A stretch of 64,000 bases of DNA from Gammaproteobacteria bacterium (GTDB taxonomy: Bacteria; Pseudomonadota; Gammaproteobacteria; VBWC01): NCBI GenBank assembly GCA_023266115.1, contig JAHFRU010000002.1, positions 186,001-250,000 of the forward strand. Reading direction: 5' to 3'. Below, piece by piece: positions 28,988 to 38,700 of the stretch. Under the pieces are notes generated by a model. The model was given only the letters and a program-made list of their open reading frames with translations. It ran no database searches and was not told the DNA's origin. The translations under genes and the position numbers were made by a program. Position 1 is the stretch's first letter, and each line of letters starts with the position of its first letter.

Positions 28988-29551
28988 ATGAAGATTATCA
29001 GAACCAATTTGCCCGACGTGGTCGTTGTTGAGCCGGATGTATTTGCCGACGTACGCGGAAAGTTCATGGAAACCTTCCGGGTCAATCGATATCAGGAGGC
29101 AGGCATTCCCGGTCCGTTTGTACAGGATAATTTTTCCCAATCGCAGCGCGGCGTATTGCGTGGGCTGCATTATCAGTTGCGCAGCCCGCAAGGCAAGCTG
29201 GTTCAGGTATTGCGCGGCGAGGTGTTTGACGTCGCCGTGGATATCCGGCGCGGATCGCCGACCTTTCGGCAGTGGGCCGCCACCATACTCTCGGAGGAAA
29301 ACAATCGGCAGATGTATGTTCCGCCGGGATTCGCGCACGGCTTTCTGGTGCTAAGCGAGACCGCGGACTTCGTTTATAAATGCACCGATTACTACGATCG
29401 AGAGGACGAATACGGCGTGCTGTGGTCGGATACGCTAATCGGCATACACTGGCCGTGCGGTAATCAGTTGCTGTCGGCAAAAGACGGCGCGTTGCCGCAA
29501 CTGGCGGCGATACCTGATGAAAAGCTGCCGGTATACCAGGCGTCACCATGA
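28988..29551 (+). CDS. rmlC: RmlC, dTDP-4-dehydrorhamnose 3,5-epimerase
   Basis: A cupin-fold epimerase of 187 residues. Key stretches are FVQDNFSQSQRGVLRGLHYQ with the catalytic His in RGLHYQ, QGKLVQVLRGEVFDVAVDIRRGSPTFRQW, PPGFAHGFLVLSE and KCTDYYDREDE. The ATG at 28988 fits the family start; the frame is open earlier, inside rmlA. Its TGA overlaps the rmlD ATG. Confidence 0.95.
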   Translation: MKIIRTNLPDVVVVEPDVFADVRGKFMETFRVNRYQEAGIPGPFVQDNFSQSQRGVLRGLHYQLRSPQGKLVQVLRGEVFDVAVDIRRGSPTFRQWAATILSEENNRQMYVPPGFAHGFLVLSETADFVYKCTDYYDREDEYGVLWSDTLIGIHWPCGNQLLSAKDGALPQLAAIPDEKLPVYQASP

Positions 29552-30423
29552 CAATGCTGGTTACCGGTTGTGGCGGGCAGGTGGGAGCCGAGCTGCTGCG
29601 CCGGGCGCGTGCGTGCGGAATGGCGGTGATCGGATGTACGCATCGTGAGCTGGATATCACCGATTCGCTGCAGGTCCACAGCCAGCTGTCGCGGTTGCCC
29701 CTTTCCATAGTTGTGAACGCGGCCGCGTATACGGCGGTGGATCGCGCCGAGAGTGACATAGAAACGGCATTTTCTGTGAATCGCGATGGCCCCGCTAATC
29801 TCGCGCGATTTTGTGTCACGCACGGAATACCGTTGATCCACATTTCCACGGATTATGTATTTGACGGCAGCAAGTCGGGACCGTATGCCGAGACCGACCG
29901 TGTCGCGCCGCTGGGCGTGTATGGGCTGAGCAAAGAGGCGGGTGAGCAGGCGGTTCGTGATCTTATGACGAACTACGTCATTCTGCGTACTGCCTGGGTG
30001 TATAGCGCGCATGGTCACAATTTCGTCAGAACAATGTTGCGACTGGGTCTCGAGCGCGACGAAATTGGCGTCGTGGCCGACCAGGTCGGTTGTCCAACGG
30101 CGGCGGGGGAAATCGCGGCAGCCATTATCACCGTGATAAAGGCGGTACAGGCGGATGGTGACCCGTGGGGAACCTACCATTTCTGTGCGGCCGGTCAGGC
30201 GAGCTGGTACCAATTCGCCTGCCGGATCTTCGAGATTGCTTCACGTTACCGGCCGTACCTGGTGACGGTAAAGCCCATCCCTGGCACGGCATATCCGACA
30301 CCAGTGCGTCGTCCGGCGAATTCGGTGTTGGATTGTTCCAAGATCGAGGAAACCTTCGATCTGGACCGACGCCCGTGGCCAGAGCCTCTCGCTGACGTTC
30401 TCGACGAAATTCATAATACCTAA
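29548..30423 (+). CDS. rmlD: RmlD, dTDP-4-dehydrorhamnose reductase
   Basis: This reductase makes the final product dTDP-L-rhamnose. The 291 residues start MTMLVTGCGGQVGAELLRRA and contain VNAAAYTAVDRAE, ISTDYVFDG, YGLSKEAGEQAV (YxxxK) and ILRTAWVYS. The operon order rmlBACD is complete. It ends 230 bases before fliC, so the pathway sits directly beside the flagellin gene, which suggests rhamnose is used on the flagellum; a role in LPS is equally possible. Confidence 0.95.
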   Translation: MTMLVTGCGGQVGAELLRRARACGMAVIGCTHRELDITDSLQVHSQLSRLPLSIVVNAAAYTAVDRAESDIETAFSVNRDGPANLARFCVTHGIPLIHISTDYVFDGSKSGPYAETDRVAPLGVYGLSKEAGEQAVRDLMTNYVILRTAWVYSAHGHNFVRTMLRLGLERDEIGVVADQVGCPTAAGEIAAAIITVIKAVQADGDPWGTYHFCAAGQASWYQFACRIFEIASRYRPYLVTVKPIPGTAYPTPVRRPANSVLDCSKIEETFDLDRRPWPEPLADVLDEIHNT

Positions 30424-30515
30424 TAAAAACAATATAAAATAACGTCTATTTAATCTATAGGAGTCTCAGCTCGCAGCGCGATCCGTCGATACTGGCCTCT
30501 CGAATAATACCGCTC

Positions 30516-30543
30516 TAAAGTTATCTTCCCGCCCGGCCGTTAA
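30516..30543 (+). promoter_or_regulatory. Probable sigma-28 promoter of fliC
   Basis: TAAA-N16-GCCGTTAA lies 110 bases before the fliC ATG. The -10 box has one mismatch and the spacer is one base longer than the usual 15. It is the only FliA-like site in the AT-rich 230-base gap. Confidence 0.6.
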
Positions 30544-30653
30544 CCTCATCGGAAGCGGTAAAAATTTCCGGTTTTTCGGCAAGTTTATCCGCTAGTGACA
30601 AATCTGAGCCCCGGCAACGCCGTTCAAAGGCTGTCAGGGCCGAGGAGAGAAAA

Positions 30654-32084
30654 ATGCCTCAAGTAATTAATACTAACGTTGCGTCGTTAAACGCCCAACG
30701 TAACCTGAATAAATCCCAGACCGAATTGTCAGTCTCACTACAGCGTCTGTCTTCTGGTCTACGTATCAACAGTGCCAAGGACGATGCCGCAGGACTGGCG
30801 ATTTCGGAGCGGTTTACCACGCAGATTCGTGGTTTGAACCAGGCGGCTCGTAACGCGAGTGACGGTATTTCGCTGTCGCAAACGGCGGAATCAGCCCTCG
30901 GTGAGTTGACGGCCAACCTGCAGCGTATCCGCGAGCTGGCTGTCCAGTCGGCCAACGGCTCGAACTCTGCTTCCGACCGCGCGGCCCTTGATCTTGAAGT
31001 GCAGCGGCGTCTCGCGGAAATTGATCGTATCGCGACGCAAACCACGTTCAATGGTCAGCGCGTGCTAGACGGCACCTTCGGTTCGCAACAGTTTCAGGTC
31101 GGTGCGAACGTTGGTGACACGATCACGATTGATCTTACCACTGGTGTCCGTTTGACCCAGATCGGCCGCATCGCCAGCAGCACCGGCAGTGCGGTAGATG
31201 CAAACGCATTGGCGGCCAATGACGTTACGATTAACGGTACCGCAGTCGGTGCCGCCGTCGCCGGCACGGGCGCCCAGCAGACCGTCGACAGTGCTTATGC
31301 GAAGACAAACGCGATCAATAATTCCGGTATCGCAGACTTGACCGCAACCGCTATCACGGGTACCAAGGCCTCGGACAATGCGAGCCAGGGTGTTACCTTG
31401 ACTGACGCTGGCGACTCGTATTCGCTGACGATCAATGGCGTGGCGGTCTACAGCACGACAGGTGCCACGACAGTCACTCAGGCCTCCTTGGTCTCAACGA
31501 TTAACTCGTTTTCGACGCAGACCGGTGTGTCAGCGGCTGTCAGCGGTACAGCGCTCAATCTGACCACGACTGATGGACGGAATATCGTTGTGGTCGCCGC
31601 GCAAACGGAAGCGGGCGGCGGCACGGCCGACACCACGAAAGTTGCGTTCTCCGCCGGCACGACCACTACGCGCGGCACAATCAAATTGCAATCGTCAGCC
31701 GCTATTACCGTAACCGGCACAGTGGCACGTATTGGCCACAGCGTGGGCAGCATCGCGCTGGATACCAATACCTCTCTCTCCGGAATAGGCGTGACCACGA
31801 TTACCAACTCCAACACGGCGATACAGCGTGTGGACTCGGCGCTGACTTCGGTCAGTAACCTGCGTAGTACCTTCGGTGCTATCCAGAGTCGTATGTCATC
31901 CACGATCTCGAACCTGGAAGCGATCTCGGAAAACCTCGCTTCTTCACGAAGCCGAATCCTGGATGCGGATTTCGCTGCCGAAACGGCGTCGTTGACCCGC
32001 TCCCAGATTCTGCAGCAGGCTGGTATTGCGATTCTGGCCCAGGCGAATGCGGCGCCGCAGAACGCGCTGGCACTGTTGAGATAA
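30654..32084 (+). CDS. fliC: FliC, flagellin
   Basis: The filament subunit has 476 residues. The conserved N-terminal D0/D1 part starts MPQVINTNVASLNAQRNLNKS and includes LQRLSSGLRINSAKDDAAGLAISERF and RIRELAVQSANG, the stretch that in enteric flagellin is seen by TLR5. The conserved C-terminus includes NLEAISENLASSRSRILDADFAAETASLTRSQILQQAG and ends LALLR. Residues about 175-390 are a variable Ser/Thr-rich domain, the part usually exposed and glycosylated. The ribosome site GAGGAGAG precedes the ATG. Confidence 0.97.
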   Translation: MPQVINTNVASLNAQRNLNKSQTELSVSLQRLSSGLRINSAKDDAAGLAISERFTTQIRGLNQAARNASDGISLSQTAESALGELTANLQRIRELAVQSANGSNSASDRAALDLEVQRRLAEIDRIATQTTFNGQRVLDGTFGSQQFQVGANVGDTITIDLTTGVRLTQIGRIASSTGSAVDANALAANDVTINGTAVGAAVAGTGAQQTVDSAYAKTNAINNSGIADLTATAITGTKASDNASQGVTLTDAGDSYSLTINGVAVYSTTGATTVTQASLVSTINSFSTQTGVSAAVSGTALNLTTTDGRNIVVVAAQTEAGGGTADTTKVAFSAGTTTTRGTIKLQSSAAITVTGTVARIGHSVGSIALDTNTSLSGIGVTTITNSNTAIQRVDSALTSVSNLRSTFGAIQSRMSSTISNLEAISENLASSRSRILDADFAAETASLTRSQILQQAGIAILAQANAAPQNALALLR

Positions 32085-32110
32085 TGCGCTCCGTGGGATG
32101 GCAGGGAGTA

Positions 32111-32134
32111 ACCCGGAGCGGTACAGCTCCGGGT
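32111..32134 (+). terminator. Stem-loop after fliC
   Basis: A perfect 9-bp stem (ACCCGGAGC / GCTCCGGGT) with a six-base loop lies 26 bases after the fliC stop. No T-run follows, so it is more likely a processing or attenuation hairpin that keeps fliC mRNA above flaG mRNA than a full intrinsic terminator. Confidence 0.55.
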
Positions 32135-32176
32135 GAAACCGGGAACGAGTAACGAAACCGGAAATAGGTGACGAAC

Positions 32177-32602
32177 ATGGTCAACATGATTTCAAATCAG
32201 TTAGCGACGCTGACCGGCAGTCCCGCGCCGGAAAAGCCGAAGCAGCCGGTCAATGTGGATCTACCAGTGGTTACCGACGTGCGGCAACAGGCCGCTGCGG
32301 AAAATACGGTAAACACGCCGGCAGCGAATGGATCTCCTGTAGCAGGCAAGGGTCAGGCGTCGGGCAAAGAGGCAGTCAGTTCCGAAGATTTGGCAAAGGT
32401 GTTGGAAGAGATCACCCAGCACTTTCAGAATCTGGAGCGGGACCTGAAATTCAGCGTCGATCAGCAAAGCGGGCGCCAGGTCATTACCGTGCTTGATTCC
32501 AAGACAAAGGAAGTAATTCGCCAAATACCCTCTGAAGAAGTTCAGGCGCTGGCACGGATGCTGAAAGGTGGAATCGGGGGCCTGATCAAGACGGAAGCCT
32601 GA
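32177..32602 (+). CDS. flaG: FlaG family protein
   Basis: A 141-residue protein. Its C-terminal half (SSEDLAKVLEEITQHFQNLERDLKFSVDQQSGRQVITVLDSKTKEVIRQIPSEE) is the FlaG domain; the N-terminal half is low-complexity and Pro/Ala-rich. In polar-flagellate bacteria flaG lies between flagellin and fliD and affects filament length; its exact function is not settled. The ATG at 32177 is preferred because AGGTGA stands 5 bases upstream; a GTG at 32168 is the alternative. Confidence 0.87.
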   Translation: MVNMISNQLATLTGSPAPEKPKQPVNVDLPVVTDVRQQAAAENTVNTPAANGSPVAGKGQASGKEAVSSEDLAKVLEEITQHFQNLERDLKFSVDQQSGRQVITVLDSKTKEVIRQIPSEEVQALARMLKGGIGGLIKTEA

Positions 32603-32605
32603 CCT

Positions 32606-32621
32606 TGGCCCTCGTTTTGCA
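32606..32621 (+). promoter_or_regulatory. Sigma-54 promoter of fliD
   Basis: TGGCCC-N5-TTGCA, with GG and GC ten bases apart, lies 45 bases before the fliD ATG, directly after the flaG stop. In Pseudomonas fliD is likewise under sigma-54/FleQ. Confidence 0.68.
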
Positions 32622-32666
32622 TCATCTTTTGGATGCAGGTGCGATTGTTAGCTGACGAGGTCCGAT

Positions 32667-34730
32667 ATGGCGACGATTTCTTCACCCGGTCTGGGTTCGG
32701 GCCTGGACGTAGGCAAGCTGGTCGGCGACCTGGTTGCCGCAGAGGCGAAGCCGACCACGCTCAGGCTGGACCGCCGGGAAGCCGCGCTGCAGGCGGATTT
32801 ATCTGCCTACGGCACGCTCCGCGGCGCCCTGTCGTCGTTCTCATCGACACTGACAAAGGTCGGCAGCCTGACAAGTTTTCAGGCCAGATCGGCTGGCTCC
32901 ACCGATGACAAGGTCGTACGGGCGACGGCGACCACGACTGCTGCTACCGGAACCTACAATATCTCCGTCACTCAGCTCGCCAAGGCGCACTCGCTTGCGA
33001 CGCCGGTGGCAGCGTTCACGTCGATAACTGATCCGGTTGGCACTGGCACTCTGACGTTCAAGTTCGGTACTACGGTCCATACGGAGCCCAATACCTATAC
33101 GTCGTTTACCCAGAATGCGTCGAAGGCGGTGCAGACGGTCACGATTGATTCCACCAACAATAGCCTGCAAGGTGTTCGAGATGCGATAAACGCGGCAAAT
33201 ATTGGCGTTACCGCGACGATTATCAACGATGGGTCCGGCTATCGGCTGGTGGTGACGTCCGGTGACACCGGCGCCAATCACAGCATGCAGATTACGGCTG
33301 ACGACGACGATCTGAACGACACCAATGCCAGTGGCCTGTCGATTCTGGCATTTAACGCGTCGGCCACGAACATGATACAGACCCAGGCGGCGCAGGAAGC
33401 GGCGCTTTCGATCAACAATATTGCCGTGACAAGCGACAAGAACACGCTGACGGACGCTATCCAGGGCGTGACGTTGACCTTGCTCAAGGATGCTTCCACA
33501 GCAACCGTGAGCGTTGCGACCGATGTAAACCTGGTTACAAAGAACATAGAGTCGTTCGTAAACGGCTATAACACCCTTATCGGCAGCGTCAAACAGCTGA
33601 CCAAGTTCGACCCGACCGGAAAAAGCTCCGGCGTATTGCTGGGCGATACGACGACGCGGGCCGTCGAATCGCAAATCAACGCCATTTTAGGGACGGGCGT
33701 GGATCAACTCACCGGCCCCTATTCGATCCTGGCCGACGTCGGCGTTACCCGGAACACGGACGGCACGCTGAAGCTCGACAGCAGCAAGCTGCAAACGGCG
33801 CTTGACGCCAATTTTGATGCGGTCGCAGGGTTGTTTGTTGCACAGGGTAAGCCGACGGACGCATTGGTTAAGTTTACCGGGTCGACAGCGAGTACAAAGA
33901 TCGGCTCTTATAGCGTCGGTGTGACGCAGCTTGCGACTCGAGGTGTCATCAACGGGAACGGTACAGGTGCTTTGGCTGACAACGGCGCCGGAAATTTCTC
34001 GACGCCGTTCAATGTAAATGCCAACAATGATGCCTTCAAGATCAAGGTTGATGGAATCGAGTCAGATACGATTACGCTCACTGCCGGTAATTACACAACG
34101 ACCGCGTCACTGGCCGCGGAAATCCAGGCCCGAATCAACGGCGATACGAATCTTGAAAATGTCGGAATCACCGTAGCAGTATCGTTTGATGCGACCAACG
34201 ACCGGCTTGTGTTTACGTCTGATCGATTTGGCTCGGCATCCAAGATCGAATTTACCGCGGTCGATATCAATACTGGCGCGGAGCTGGGTTTTACCACGGC
34301 GCTGGTCGCTACGAACGGTGTTGATACGGCAGGATCTATCGGCACGCTGGGAGCGTCTGGTTCTGGCCGCTTCCTGACCGGTACAGGCGATGCGACTGGG
34401 TTGAAGATCGAGGTGATAGGCGGGGATACCGGAACGCGTGGTAACGTCACTTTCACGCGCGGATATGCCGATCGGCTTAATACCTTGATTGACGAGTTCC
34501 TCGAAGGCAACGGTCTTCTCGATACGCGGGTTGTCGGCATTCAGGGGACTATCGATAATATCGAGGAGGACCGCGTGGCTTTGAACCGGCGCCTCACCAC
34601 GTTGGAGGCAAGATTGTTCGCCCAGTTCAACGCGATGGATTCGCTGGTTGCTAAGTTAAATTCGACCAGCAATTTTTTAACGCAACAGCTGGCAGGCCTG
34701 CCAGGGGCCTCGCAGCGGAGTAGCGGGTAA
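32667..34730 (+). CDS. fliD: FliD, filament cap protein (long form)
   Basis: FliD caps the filament tip and folds flagellin into place. The N-terminal domain starts with SPGLGSGLDVGKLVGDLVAAEAKPTTLRLDRRE, the FliD_N signature. The C-terminal domain has NIESFVNGYNTLIGSVKQLTKFDPTG, and the terminal coiled coil is RRLTTLEARLFAQFNAMDSLVAKLNSTSNFLTQQLAGL. At 687 residues it is far longer than the enteric cap (about 470). The G-x-Y-x-x-x-VTQLA motif occurs twice (near residues 92 and 415), so the extra length looks like an added or duplicated outer domain. Confidence 0.93.
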   Translation: MATISSPGLGSGLDVGKLVGDLVAAEAKPTTLRLDRREAALQADLSAYGTLRGALSSFSSTLTKVGSLTSFQARSAGSTDDKVVRATATTTAATGTYNISVTQLAKAHSLATPVAAFTSITDPVGTGTLTFKFGTTVHTEPNTYTSFTQNASKAVQTVTIDSTNNSLQGVRDAINAANIGVTATIINDGSGYRLVVTSGDTGANHSMQITADDDDLNDTNASGLSILAFNASATNMIQTQAAQEAALSINNIAVTSDKNTLTDAIQGVTLTLLKDASTATVSVATDVNLVTKNIESFVNGYNTLIGSVKQLTKFDPTGKSSGVLLGDTTTRAVESQINAILGTGVDQLTGPYSILADVGVTRNTDGTLKLDSSKLQTALDANFDAVAGLFVAQGKPTDALVKFTGSTASTKIGSYSVGVTQLATRGVINGNGTGALADNGAGNFSTPFNVNANNDAFKIKVDGIESDTITLTAGNYTTTASLAAEIQARINGDTNLENVGITVAVSFDATNDRLVFTSDRFGSASKIEFTAVDINTGAELGFTTALVATNGVDTAGSIGTLGASGSGRFLTGTGDATGLKIEVIGGDTGTRGNVTFTRGYADRLNTLIDEFLEGNGLLDTRVVGIQGTIDNIEEDRVALNRRLTTLEARLFAQFNAMDSLVAKLNSTSNFLTQQLAGLPGASQRSSG

Positions 34731-34809
34731 TATTGTGTTGATCGCGGCCCGTGTCAGCCGGTTTCCCCTGTGGAACTGAAACAGGTATCGACTTAATGCA
34801 TGGGCCACC

Positions 34810-34836
34810 TAAAGCAAATGCCCTTTAGGCCGATAA
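34810..34836 (+). promoter_or_regulatory. Sigma-28 promoter of fliS
   Basis: TAAA-N15-GCCGATAA is a perfect match to the FliA consensus in sequence and spacing. It lies 74 bases before the fliS ATG and would also serve fliT. Confidence 0.88.
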
Positions 34837-34909
34837 ATCGGGTACTACGGCGCTCTCATTATATCGGTTAATCTGTTGAATATAATATAAAAGAATCAAA
34901 GGCAAAACT

Positions 34910-35365
34910 ATGAATTATGTGAAGACCACGGGGGCGTTAAAAGAGTACAGCCAGGTCGGTGTCCATAGCGGGGTTGCTGCGGCGACGCCCCATCGTCTGA
35001 TCCAGATGCTGATGGAGGGTGCCTTGGAGAAAATCGCCGGAGCGAAGGGCGCAATGGGCCGGGGCGACGTTCCGGCAAAAGGTGCGCAAATCAGCTGGGC
35101 GATATCGATCATCGACGGTTTACGCATGAGCCTCGACATGGAAGCGGGCGGAGACATCGCCGACAACCTCAACCGTTTGTATGACTACATGACCCGGCGT
35201 CTGCTGGAGGCGAACCTCAAGAACGAAGCCGCTTACCTCGACGAGGTGGCGAATCTGCTAAAAGAAATCAAATCGGCGTGGGACTCCATCCCCGTCGAAA
35301 TTAAAAATACGCACGCAAACAACTCACCGGAACCCGTGTCCACGGTCGCATCGGGCAAGGGTTGA
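34910..35365 (+). CDS. fliS: FliS, flagellin export chaperone
   Basis: This 151-residue helical chaperone keeps flagellin unfolded in the cytoplasm. The sequence has YSQVGVHSGVAAATPHRLIQMLMEGALEKIAGAKGAMGRGDV, where FliS usually reads A-x-P-H-x-L-I-x-M-L-x-x-G. The later stretch NLNRLYDYMTRRLLEANLKNE is equally typical. It has its own strong sigma-28 promoter and is followed by fliT. Confidence 0.95.
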   Translation: MNYVKTTGALKEYSQVGVHSGVAAATPHRLIQMLMEGALEKIAGAKGAMGRGDVPAKGAQISWAISIIDGLRMSLDMEAGGDIADNLNRLYDYMTRRLLEANLKNEAAYLDEVANLLKEIKSAWDSIPVEIKNTHANNSPEPVSTVASGKG

Positions 35366-35380
35366 GCGGGCGGTTATGCC

Positions 35381-35728
35381 GTGAGTTCGATACAGTCGGA
35401 ACAGGAGGCTTCCGCGCACCATGCGCCGTTAACGTTAATCGTTGAGCTTACCCGGAAAATGCTTGTCGCTGCCGGTCAGAACGACTGGGATGCGGTATTG
35501 AGTTATGAAAATCGGCGTCGTCTGATCATACAACACACATTTGCGAGCAGTCCTGCTTTGTCGGAGCTAAGCAATCTGGCCAGTTGTATCGAGGAGATAT
35601 TAGGGCTCGATCGCAAGCTTATCGCACTTGCCGAGGGCGCCAGAACGGGATTTGCAGATCAACTCATCGTACTCCGGACGAGCAAAAAGGCCGTGAAGGC
35701 CTACACGTCCCCGACGACCGCCAGATAA
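35381..35728 (+). CDS. fliT: FliT-like flagellar export chaperone
   Basis: A 115-residue helical protein placed directly after fliS, where fliT is expected. The pattern TRKMLVAAGQNDWDAVLSYENRRRLIIQ (W-D at the end of the first helix) is that of FliT-family proteins, which chaperone FliD. Sequence identity is low, as usual for the family, so position carries much of the call. The start is GTG at 35381, with a weak ribosome site. The next gene is convergent, 55 bases away. Confidence 0.76.
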   Translation: MSSIQSEQEASAHHAPLTLIVELTRKMLVAAGQNDWDAVLSYENRRRLIIQHTFASSPALSELSNLASCIEEILGLDRKLIALAEGARTGFADQLIVLRTSKKAVKAYTSPTTAR

Positions 35729-35783
35729 CGGGGCCAGTTCGGGCCGGTGTGACCGCACCAGTGGCCGCTAAGATACACCTTGC

Positions 35784-38700
35784 TTAGCACAATTTACCGG
35801 TTCCGGCACCCAGCCCGACGCTGTCAAGGGCAGACCGCAACAGCTCGATGTATTGATTCCGTACCGATGTCTTGTGGGAGATCAGTCTTGCAGATTCGGC
35901 AGGGATGTCGATTGTTTGCAGCCGTTTCAGAACGTCAACCGCGGATTCCGCCGACGGATCGATGCGATTCGATAGAAAGCTGTTAGCGGTTGCGAAGTGT
36001 TGCGGCGCCGATATTACAAACGCCGGGATGCCCAGCGAGGCGCACAGACCGGCGCCATCCATGCGGGCTGTAATCGTCATATCGAACGCATCGTAGATGC
36101 GCAGATAGTCGCTGGCGTCACTTGAGTAGTGAAAGTCCATGATATCCCCGAGCAGCGGCGTCAGCTCGGTGAGTTCACTGATATGGTGGCAGACCAGAAC
36201 ACACTCGTAGTGCCGGGCGAGTTCCCGGTACAGATTCACGGTGTAGTGAAAGATCGACGGATCCAGGCATTGGCTATTCCTGGGTGATATTCCGGGCGTC
36301 GATAATGCCAGGCGCTTTGTTTGCGTGCGCCGTGTTGCGGTCGGGGAGGACAGCAGCGTCAGGCAGGGCAGCTGACGGGGACTCAGCGGGCGGAGCATAA
36401 TCCCACATGCCGTGTCGCGAACCGTGACCAGCAGCGAGCGGATAAGCAGCAGTTGATCCAGGGCGGCGACTTGCTCGAATTGGGAATCTTCCGTGTCCGA
36501 CGCTGCGCCCAGGCCCAGATACATGGTCGGTATGGTCGTTTTGATAAGTCTATCGACCAATGGGCCGGCCATACCGCCTCGCCACGCCGCGATGCCGGTG
36601 AAAATTGCCAGATCAACGATTTCCAGATTGATGCCTGGATGCCATGAGTTGTCGCGCGTCGCCGACGGGTCGTGATAGTCGGCAGAGTCACGGCCATACG
36701 ATCTATCCGGCGCGTCAGACGCTAACTGCGCTATGTCGGGGTCTCGTCGGTGAACAATCGGGTTGAAGTCCCCGATCAGTTCCGTGAGAAGATTCTGAAT
36801 GCCATACCGCGCGAACTCGCCGTCAGTGTTGGTTGAGATCAGGATATTCGGCCGAACCGTCGGCCGGGAACGATTGAAACGCCGTCCTATCATCAAATTC
36901 GGTACGTCGTGCGATCGGTCATAGTAGCGCGCGGGCACCTGGCGGGTGGCGGCGACCGCACGAAGTTCCGTGGCCAGTGCGGCGAAGGTGCCGGGCCAGT
37001 CCCGCGGCTCGGGCTGGCGAAACAGACGCATGCTTGGATACCACGGGCTGTCGCTACGATCGAGCAACCAGCGCCAGTCTGCGACATAAGACAGCAGCAC
37101 CCACACAGGCTTGCCCATCGCTCCGGCAAGATGAGCGACGGATGTATCGACGGATATGACCAGGTCCAGGTTTTCAACCAGCGCGGCACTGTCAGCAAAC
37201 GTTAGTTGTTCGTCGGCAGCGTCGATCAGATGCATCCCCGCCGGCGGGTTGGCTGCCTGCTCCGCCCCTGTTCCTTTTTGCAGGCTGTGGAAAGTGACGC
37301 CAGGTATATCGCAGAGGCGTGCAAAATCTGCGAGCGCGCACGAGCGGTTCTTGTTATTGGCGTGACGCGGATTTCCCGCCCACGCGAGTCCAACATTGAG
37401 GTGTCCCGGAACCATTTTTTCCTTCCACAAGCCGATACGTGCCTGGTCGGCGTGCAGATAGGGAGCATCATTCGGGATGGTTCTAAACGTCGTACCGAAC
37501 AGCGCCGGCAGGCTCAGCAGATAGGCGTGATAATCGAAATCGACATCGGGTGCGGAACGCGTGTCCTGCACCAGGAGCTGGTCGATGCCCGGCAAACCGG
37601 CGAAGAGATCGATCAACCCCGGCGGGCACTCGAATATCACATGGGCACCCATCGCCTTTAGCATCGCCAGATACCGGACGAAGTGCATTGAGTCGCCGAT
37701 TCCTTGTTCCGCGTGCACCAGAATCCGCTTTCCGGCCAGCGGCTCGCCTTTCCAGCGCGGCTTTCTCATGGTCCGATGGTCAGGCCGTCGCTCCAGTATC
37801 CGGATACGTGATTCGTATGCCTTCCATGCGTCGGCAAAACGGCCGAGCGTCAACATCACGATACCCTTGTTCAGATGGGCGTCTGCAAGCTCGGGCTGAA
37901 TCATTATTGCCTCATCGAACCGGCCGTAGGCCGCGCTATAGTCACCCATGTCCTTAAACGCGTTTCCCATGTTCATATGGGCAGCCGCGTAATCGCGCTT
38001 GAGCGACAGCGCTGAGCGGTAATGCTGTATGGCGCCGGCAAAATCACCGTTTGATTTGAGCGCGTTACCGAGGTTGCAGTGCGCTTCGGCCATGCCGGGC
38101 TGTAGCTTCAGGGCGCTTTCAAAGTAGGCGATGGCGTCGGCGGTCTTGCCTTGTTGGCAGAGCGCATTTCCATAGCTGTTTAGCGTATGCGCATGTGCGG
38201 GATTGATCGCCAGTGCTTTTTCAAATAGCGGCAATGCGTCATCGATGCGATTTTGTTGCAGCTCCGCGAGCCCCAGGCTGTTCAGGGTGTCGACGTTGTC
38301 GGGCTCTATCGTCAGCAGCCGCCGATAACAGGCCGCCGCGGCTGCCGGCTCGCCCTTGCCATGCTGAAGTTCCGCGAGTATACGCAGCGCGTTGGCGTTG
38401 TTGCCGTCGCACTCCAGCGTCCGCCTAAACGCGTGGACTGCGTCGTCGGCGCGGTTCAGTTTCAACAGCGCGACGCCGAGGTTGAAATGGGCGAGAGAGA
38501 ATGCCGGAGCCAGCTCGATTGCGCGTCCGAAGTGTTCAATCGCCCGCGCCGGGTTGTTTCGTTTGAGCGCCACGTGCCCGAGGTTGTTGATTGCCTCGGG
38601 AAACGCCGGTTGCAGATGCGTTGCCCGGATATAACATTGCTCCGCATCGTCGATACGTTCCAGTTCAAGGTAGATACTGCCAAGATCATTCAGGACGCCC

